A program made the translations under genes and the position numbers. Below, piece by piece: positions 6,600 to 12,206 of a stretch of DNA of 12,206 nt. The notes below the pieces were generated by a model that saw nothing but the letters and a program-made list of their open reading frames with translations, made no database searches and was not told where the DNA came from. The first letter of the stretch is position 1, and each line of letters starts with the position of its first letter. The stretch spans positions 1 through 12,206 of the forward strand of contig CAKROE010000068.1 in the NCBI GenBank assembly GCA_934371915.1. The letters are read 5' to 3'. Source of the DNA: an uncultured Blautia sp. GTDB lineage: Bacteria > Bacillota > Clostridia > Lachnospirales > Lachnospiraceae.

Positions 6600-6638
6600 G
6601 AGGGGAAAATCAGAAAGAGACGGGAGGTGAGTGAATGT

Positions 6639-7744
<1,106 letters not shown>

Positions 7745-7773
7745 TCGAGAATATAAGGTAAAGGCAGAAAGGC

Positions 7774-7799
7774 TGCTGCGGACAGATCAGGCGGCAGCA
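7774..7799 (+). other. Possible hairpin between atpE and atpF
   Basis: TGCTGC (7774-7779) and GCAGCA (7794-7799) are perfectly complementary with a 14-base loop, just before the atpF ribosome-binding site AGGAGG at 7802. No T run follows. It mirrors the hairpin before atpE, but its large loop makes it weaker. Confidence 0.35.
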
Positions 7800-7815
7800 A
7801 TAGGAGGTTACAAAC

Positions 7816-8319
7816 ATGCAGGTACAGGAATTAGTAGGAATTGTGCCTTGGAATTTTATAGCGACGATCTGCAACCTTTTTATTCAGGTGTATCTCATCA
7901 AGCGTTTCCTTTTTAAGCCGATCAACGAAATGCTGGACAAGCGTAAGGCAAAAGCCGATGCCGAGATCCAGGATGCAGTGAAGGCCAAAGAAGAAGCTCA
8001 GGCCATGAAAGCTGAGTACGAAAAGAATATGCAGGAAGCAAAAGAACGGGCAAATGAAATCGTGATGACAGCACAGAAAACAGCGGCTGTTCAGAGTGAA
8101 GAGATGCTCAAAGAAGCTTCCAGTCAGGTAACTGCCATGAAAGAAAAGGCAGAGAAAGACATTGCACAGGAGAAACGTAAAGCTGTCAATGAGATCAAGG
8201 GAGAAATTGGCGGTATGGCTGTTGAGATCGCCGGCAAGGTAATCGAGCGCGAAATTAATGAAGAGGATCACACGAAACTGATTAATGATTTTATTGAGAA
8301 TGTAGGTGAGGCATCATGA
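7816..8319 (+). CDS. atpF: ATP synthase F0 subunit b
   Basis: This is the peripheral-stalk subunit that ties the F1 head to subunit a. The 167-residue product has one N-terminal membrane helix (about 10-32, VPWNFIATICNLFIQVYLI), then FKPINEMLDKR, then a long charged alanine- and glutamate-rich coiled coil to about residue 150. The layout and length are standard. The ATG has AGGAGG eight bases upstream. Its stop overlaps the atpH start in ATGA, so the two are translationally coupled. Only one b gene is present, so the stalk is presumably a b homodimer. Confidence 0.95.
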   Translation: MQVQELVGIVPWNFIATICNLFIQVYLIKRFLFKPINEMLDKRKAKADAEIQDAVKAKEEAQAMKAEYEKNMQEAKERANEIVMTAQKTAAVQSEEMLKEASSQVTAMKEKAEKDIAQEKRKAVNEIKGEIGGMAVEIAGKVIEREINEEDHTKLINDFIENVGEAS

Positions 8320-8855
8320 CACAAGCTGCCAAAGTTTATGGTGGCAGTCTGTATGATCTTGCTGCCGAGGAAAAGCTCGATGGACAGATCATGGAGCAGA
8401 TGAATGAAATCAGACAGATCTTTCGGGAAAATCCAGAATATCTGAAATTACTGGGAGAGCCGGCAATTCCGCTGGAGGAGCGGATAAAGATGCTGGACGA
8501 GGCATTTGGCGGACAGATAGAACTGTATCTTTTGAATTTTCTGAAGCTTTTGTGCGAAAAGAAGATCTTGAGAGAATTTGCCGGATGCTGCGAGGAATTT
8601 ACACGGCGGTACAATGCCGATCACGGAATTGTGGAAGCGGTAGTCACCGGCGCAGTGAAATTAAAAGATGACCAGATGGAAGCGCTGAGAGCCAAACTTG
8701 AAAAAGTCAGCGGTAAGAAGATACATCTGACGCAGAAAACAGACCCGACCGTACTTGCCGGTCTTCGTGTGGAGATGGAAGGCAGACAGCTTGACGGAAC
8801 GGTGCAGGGACGTATTTCAGATATTGAAAAACGATTGAATGAAGTAGTGGTGTAA
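8316..8855 (+). CDS. atpH: ATP synthase F1 subunit delta
   Basis: Delta (OSCP) joins the b stalk to the top of the alpha/beta head. The 179-residue protein shows the N-terminal helical-domain start AAKVYGGSLYDLA and, at residues 146-174, the C-terminal signature VLAGLRVEM...LDGTVQGRISDIEKRL. It starts within the atpF stop (four-base overlap) and ends with two consecutive TAA codons, the second at 8856-8858. The gap of 65 bases to atpA shows only a weak TAGC/GCTA pairing and no promoter that I trust. Confidence 0.95.
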   Translation: MTQAAKVYGGSLYDLAAEEKLDGQIMEQMNEIRQIFRENPEYLKLLGEPAIPLEERIKMLDEAFGGQIELYLLNFLKLLCEKKILREFAGCCEEFTRRYNADHGIVEAVVTGAVKLKDDQMEALRAKLEKVSGKKIHLTQKTDPTVLAGLRVEMEGRQLDGTVQGRISDIEKRLNEVVV

Positions 8856-8920
8856 TAAAAAGTAATAGCAAACGATAACAGGCTATGAAGCTATAAAATG
8901 TTAAAGGATGGAATGGACAC

Positions 8921-10450
8921 ATGCAATTAAAACCTGAAGAAATATCCAAAGTCATCCGAAGCCAGATAAAATATTACGAAAATGCCATTCAGCAGAATGA
9001 GACAGGTACGATCCTGATGGTTGGTGACGGAATTGCCCGGGCCAGTGGACTCGTAAATTGTATGGCGGGTGAACTGCTGGAATTTGAAGACGGAAATTTC
9101 GGCATGGCACAGAACCTTGAAGAAAACAGTGTTTCTATCGTAATATTTGGCTCTGATGAAAATATTGGTGAAGGTCAGACCGTAAAGCGTACAGGCAAGG
9201 TTGTGTCTGTACCGGTTGGTGAAGCAATGATCGGACGAGTAGTCAATGCTCTGGGACAGCCGATTGACGGTGCAGGACCTGTTGATACAAAAGAATTTCG
9301 ACCGGTAGAGACGAAAGCACCGGGAATCTGCGAAAGACGTTCCGTATATCAGCCTCTCCAGACCGGTATCAAGGCAATCGACTCCATGATTCCGATCGGT
9401 CGTGGACAGCGTGAGCTGATCATTGGTGACCGTCAGACCGGTAAGACAACGATTGCGACAGATACGATCATCAACCAGAAAGGCAAAGATGTAATCTGTA
9501 TCTACGTAGCCATCGGACAGAAACGTTCTACAGTTGCTTCTCTGGTAGAAAATCTCACCAGAAACGGTGCGATGGACTATACCATCGTTGTAGCGGCAAC
9601 GGCTTCCGAATCCAGTCCGATGCAGTATATTGCCCCGTACTCAGGATGTGCGATGGGTGAATACTTTATGAATAAAGGAAAAGACGTGCTGATCATTTAT
9701 GATGATTTAAGTAAGCATGCGGTTGCTTACCGTGCACTTTCTCTTCTGATCCGTCGTCCACCGGGACGTGAAGCATACCCGGGTGATGTTTTCTATCTGC
9801 ATTCCAGACTGCTGGAACGTGCAGCAAAACTTGACGACGAACATGGCGGCGGTTCACTTACAGCACTGCCAATCATTGAAACACAGGCAGGCGATGTATC
9901 TGCCTATATTCCGACAAACGTAATTTCCATTACAGACGGACAGATCTTCCTGGAAACAGAGCTTTTCCATTCCGGTATCATGCCGGCGGTAAACCCTGGT
10001 ATTTCCGTATCACGAGTTGGTGGAGATGCACAGATCAAGGCTATGAAGAAGGTTGCCGGAACTCTGAAACTGATCTATTCCCAGTATCGTGAGCTGCAGA
10101 GTTTTGCTCAGTTTGGATCTGATCTGGATGCGGATACGAAGGCACGTCTGGAACAGGGCGCACGTATCGTGGAAGTTCTGAAACAGAGCCAGAATGCACC
10201 GGTTCCGGTAGAGAAGCAGGTAGCAATCCTGTATGCAGTTACCAAAGGTATCCTTGAGAAAGTAAAGGTAGAGGATGTCAATGCATATGAAACAGGACTG
10301 TATACGTATCTTGATACAGATGCTGCCGGACTTGAAGTAATGCAGCTGATCAGCTCTACAGGCAAACTTGAGCCGGAGACTGAAGAAAAACTGCGTCAGG
10401 TACTGGAAGCATATACAGAGAATTTCCTGAATACAAGACCTGAAAAATAA
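8921..10450 (+). CDS. atpA: ATP synthase F1 subunit alpha
   Basis: Alpha is the regulatory nucleotide-binding subunit of the F1 head. The 509-residue product is full length. Motifs in order are an N-terminal beta-barrel, the P-loop GDRQTGKTT (169-177), Walker B VLIIYDD (256-262), [19 protein letters not shown] (278-296) and the ATPase signature [10 protein letters not shown] (355-364). R365 follows directly and is the arginine finger that reaches into the beta catalytic site. The ATG is preceded by AAAGGATGG, a weaker site than those of atpE or atpG. It is followed by atpG after 23 bases. Confidence 0.98.
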   Translation: MQLKPEEISKVIRSQIKYYENAIQQNETGTILMVGDGIARASGLVNCMAGELLEFEDGNFGMAQNLEENSVSIVIFGSDENIGEGQTVKRTGKVVSVPVGEAMIGRVVNALGQPIDGAGPVDTKEFRPVETKAPGICERRSVYQPLQTGIKAIDSMIPIGRGQRELIIGDRQTGKTTIATDTIINQKGKDVICIYVAIGQKRSTVASLVENLTRNGAMDYTIVVAATASESSPMQYIAPYSGCAMGEYFMNKGKDVLIIYDDLSKHAVAYRALSLLIRRPPGREAYPGDVFYLHSRLLERAAKLDDEHGGGSLTALPIIETQAGDVSAYIPTNVISITDGQIFLETELFHSGIMPAVNPGISVSRVGGDAQIKAMKKVAGTLKLIYSQYRELQSFAQFGSDLDADTKARLEQGARIVEVLKQSQNAPVPVEKQVAILYAVTKGILEKVKVEDVNAYETGLYTYLDTDAAGLEVMQLISSTGKLEPETEEKLRQVLEAYTENFLNTRPEK

Positions 10451-10473
10451 TGTGATTAGGAGGGTATGATCAT

Positions 10474-11331
10474 ATGGCTGGAAATATGAAAGCGGTAAAG
10501 CTGCGTATCAAAAGCGTACAGAGTACGATGCAGATTACCAAGGCCATGGAACTTGTAGCATCCTCCAAACTGCGTAAGGCAAAGGAACGTGCAGAAACCT
10601 GCCGTCCGTACTTTACAGAGCTGCATGAGACACTAAGAGACATTGCAAGAGAAAATATTGATTTTTCCTCCGTATATGCCAGAGAGTCATCCAATCCCCG
10701 TTACTGTTATGTGGTGATTGCCGGTGACAGAGGTCTGGCAGGCGGATATAATGCAAACCTTTTTAAATGTCTGGAATCAGCAGCAGAAGGTAAGGATTAT
10801 ATGGTTCTGCCGGTTGGCAAAAAGGCAGTTGAGTATTTCAGACAGCGGGGCATTGAATGCCTGACAGACCGTTTTGCAGAGATTGCAGGTGTTTCTGTTG
10901 CAGACTGTTTTGAGATTGCGAATCTGCTTTGTGAAGAATTCCGAAAAGGAACGTTTGGGCATATTGAACTGTGTTACACAGTTTTCACATCAATGCTTTC
11001 CCAGCAGCCTGAGGTATTTTCCATACTTCCAATGACTGATATCAGGGAAGAAAGCGGCGGCAGAGTAGACACGAAAAATCTGATCCTCTACGAGCCAAAT
11101 GCAGAGGTTGTGTTTGATGCCATCGTTCCGGAATATCTGGCAGGGCTGGTTTATGGTGGTGTGTGCGAAAGTACAGCCAGTGAACTTGCAGCCAGACGTA
11201 TGGCCATGGACGCTGCGACCAGCAATGCAGAAGAGATGATCGACAAACTCAATCTGTATTACAACAGGGCGCGACAGGCCAGCATCACGCAGGAGATCAC
11301 GGAGATTGTTGCAGGTGCGGAAGGGCTTTAA
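10474..11331 (+). CDS. atpG: ATP synthase F1 subunit gamma
   Basis: Gamma is the central rotating shaft. The 285-residue protein has the conserved N-terminal helix ITKAMELVASSKLRKAK (21-37), the globular Rossmann-like part beginning VVIAGDRGLAGGYNANL (80-96), and the C-terminal helix ending ITQEITEIVAGAEGL (271-285), which matches the gamma signature. The length is typical of non-photosynthetic bacteria, without the chloroplast-type regulatory insert. The ATG at 10474 follows AGGAGG by ten bases. An ATG at 10466 is out of frame. Confidence 0.97.
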   Translation: MAGNMKAVKLRIKSVQSTMQITKAMELVASSKLRKAKERAETCRPYFTELHETLRDIARENIDFSSVYARESSNPRYCYVVIAGDRGLAGGYNANLFKCLESAAEGKDYMVLPVGKKAVEYFRQRGIECLTDRFAEIAGVSVADCFEIANLLCEEFRKGTFGHIELCYTVFTSMLSQQPEVFSILPMTDIREESGGRVDTKNLILYEPNAEVVFDAIVPEYLAGLVYGGVCESTASELAARRMAMDAATSNAEEMIDKLNLYYNRARQASITQEITEIVAGAEGL

Positions 11332-11350
11332 AATATCATAGGAGACTTAA

Positions 11351-12206
<856 letters not shown>

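Noticed and set aside
7831..8271. Minus-strand frame of 146 codons inside atpF
   Set aside because: It is a mirror of the low-complexity Lys/Glu/Ala coiled-coil codons. The translation is Phe/Leu/Cys-rich without family motifs.
8856..8920. Internal promoter or hairpin between atpH and atpA
   Set aside because: There is only a four-base TAGC/GCTA pairing and no -35/-10 pair at good spacing.

Overview
The window looks like chromosome of a low-to-mid GC anaerobic Firmicute, most likely a gut Lachnospiraceae-type Clostridium relative. This is inferred from strong AGGAGG ribosome-binding sites, AT-rich promoters with canonical sigma-A hexamers, the Clostridia-style order atpZ-I-B-E-F-H-A-G-D, and the pairing of carbohydrate-scavenging glycosidases with a MATE transporter. 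Nothing looks like a phage, plasmid, CRISPR or insertion sequence, and no tRNA or rRNA gene was seen.

Left part (1-5586), carbohydrate and accessory genes. The window opens inside the 3' end of a hybrid sensor histidine kinase (last strand of the ATPase domain, then a complete receiver domain). It converges on a minus-strand GH1 beta-glucosidase. Upstream of that, also on the minus strand, is a MepA-like MATE efflux transporter. The MATE gene is divergent from a plus-strand GH42 beta-galactosidase. Both glycosidases lack signal peptides, so they probably act in the cytoplasm on imported oligosaccharides. The two glycosidase upstream regions share a palindromic 10-mer (AAACAGTTTC) that could be a common LacI-type or CcpA-type operator. 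A near-duplicate of the GH42 leader sequence lies directly after the GH42 stop codon.

Middle (5587-5869). A strong intrinsic terminator closes the GH42 unit. It is followed by an AT-rich regulatory region with two near-identical 16-bp repeats, each holding an extended -10 (TGTTATAAT), plus two weaker promoter candidates nearer the next gene.

Right part (5870-12206), the F-type ATP synthase operon: an AtpZ-like small membrane protein, AtpI, then subunits a, c, b, delta, alpha, gamma and the first 284 residues of beta, which runs off the window. The epsilon gene is presumably just beyond. All catalytic motifs seen are intact. The c subunit carries a second carboxylate (Glu33) opposite the ion-binding Glu66, with the Thr-Thr-Gly-Ile-Tyr context. 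This pattern is known from Na+-coupled rotors with a two-carboxylate site, so the enzyme may be Na+-driven. Small hairpins lie in both gaps flanking atpE, the gene whose product is needed in the highest copy number.

Most of the window is ordinary core and carbohydrate-use biology. I see no convincing new multi-gene system. The best leads are the c-ring ion motif, the shared operator and the tandem-repeat promoter region of the atp operon.
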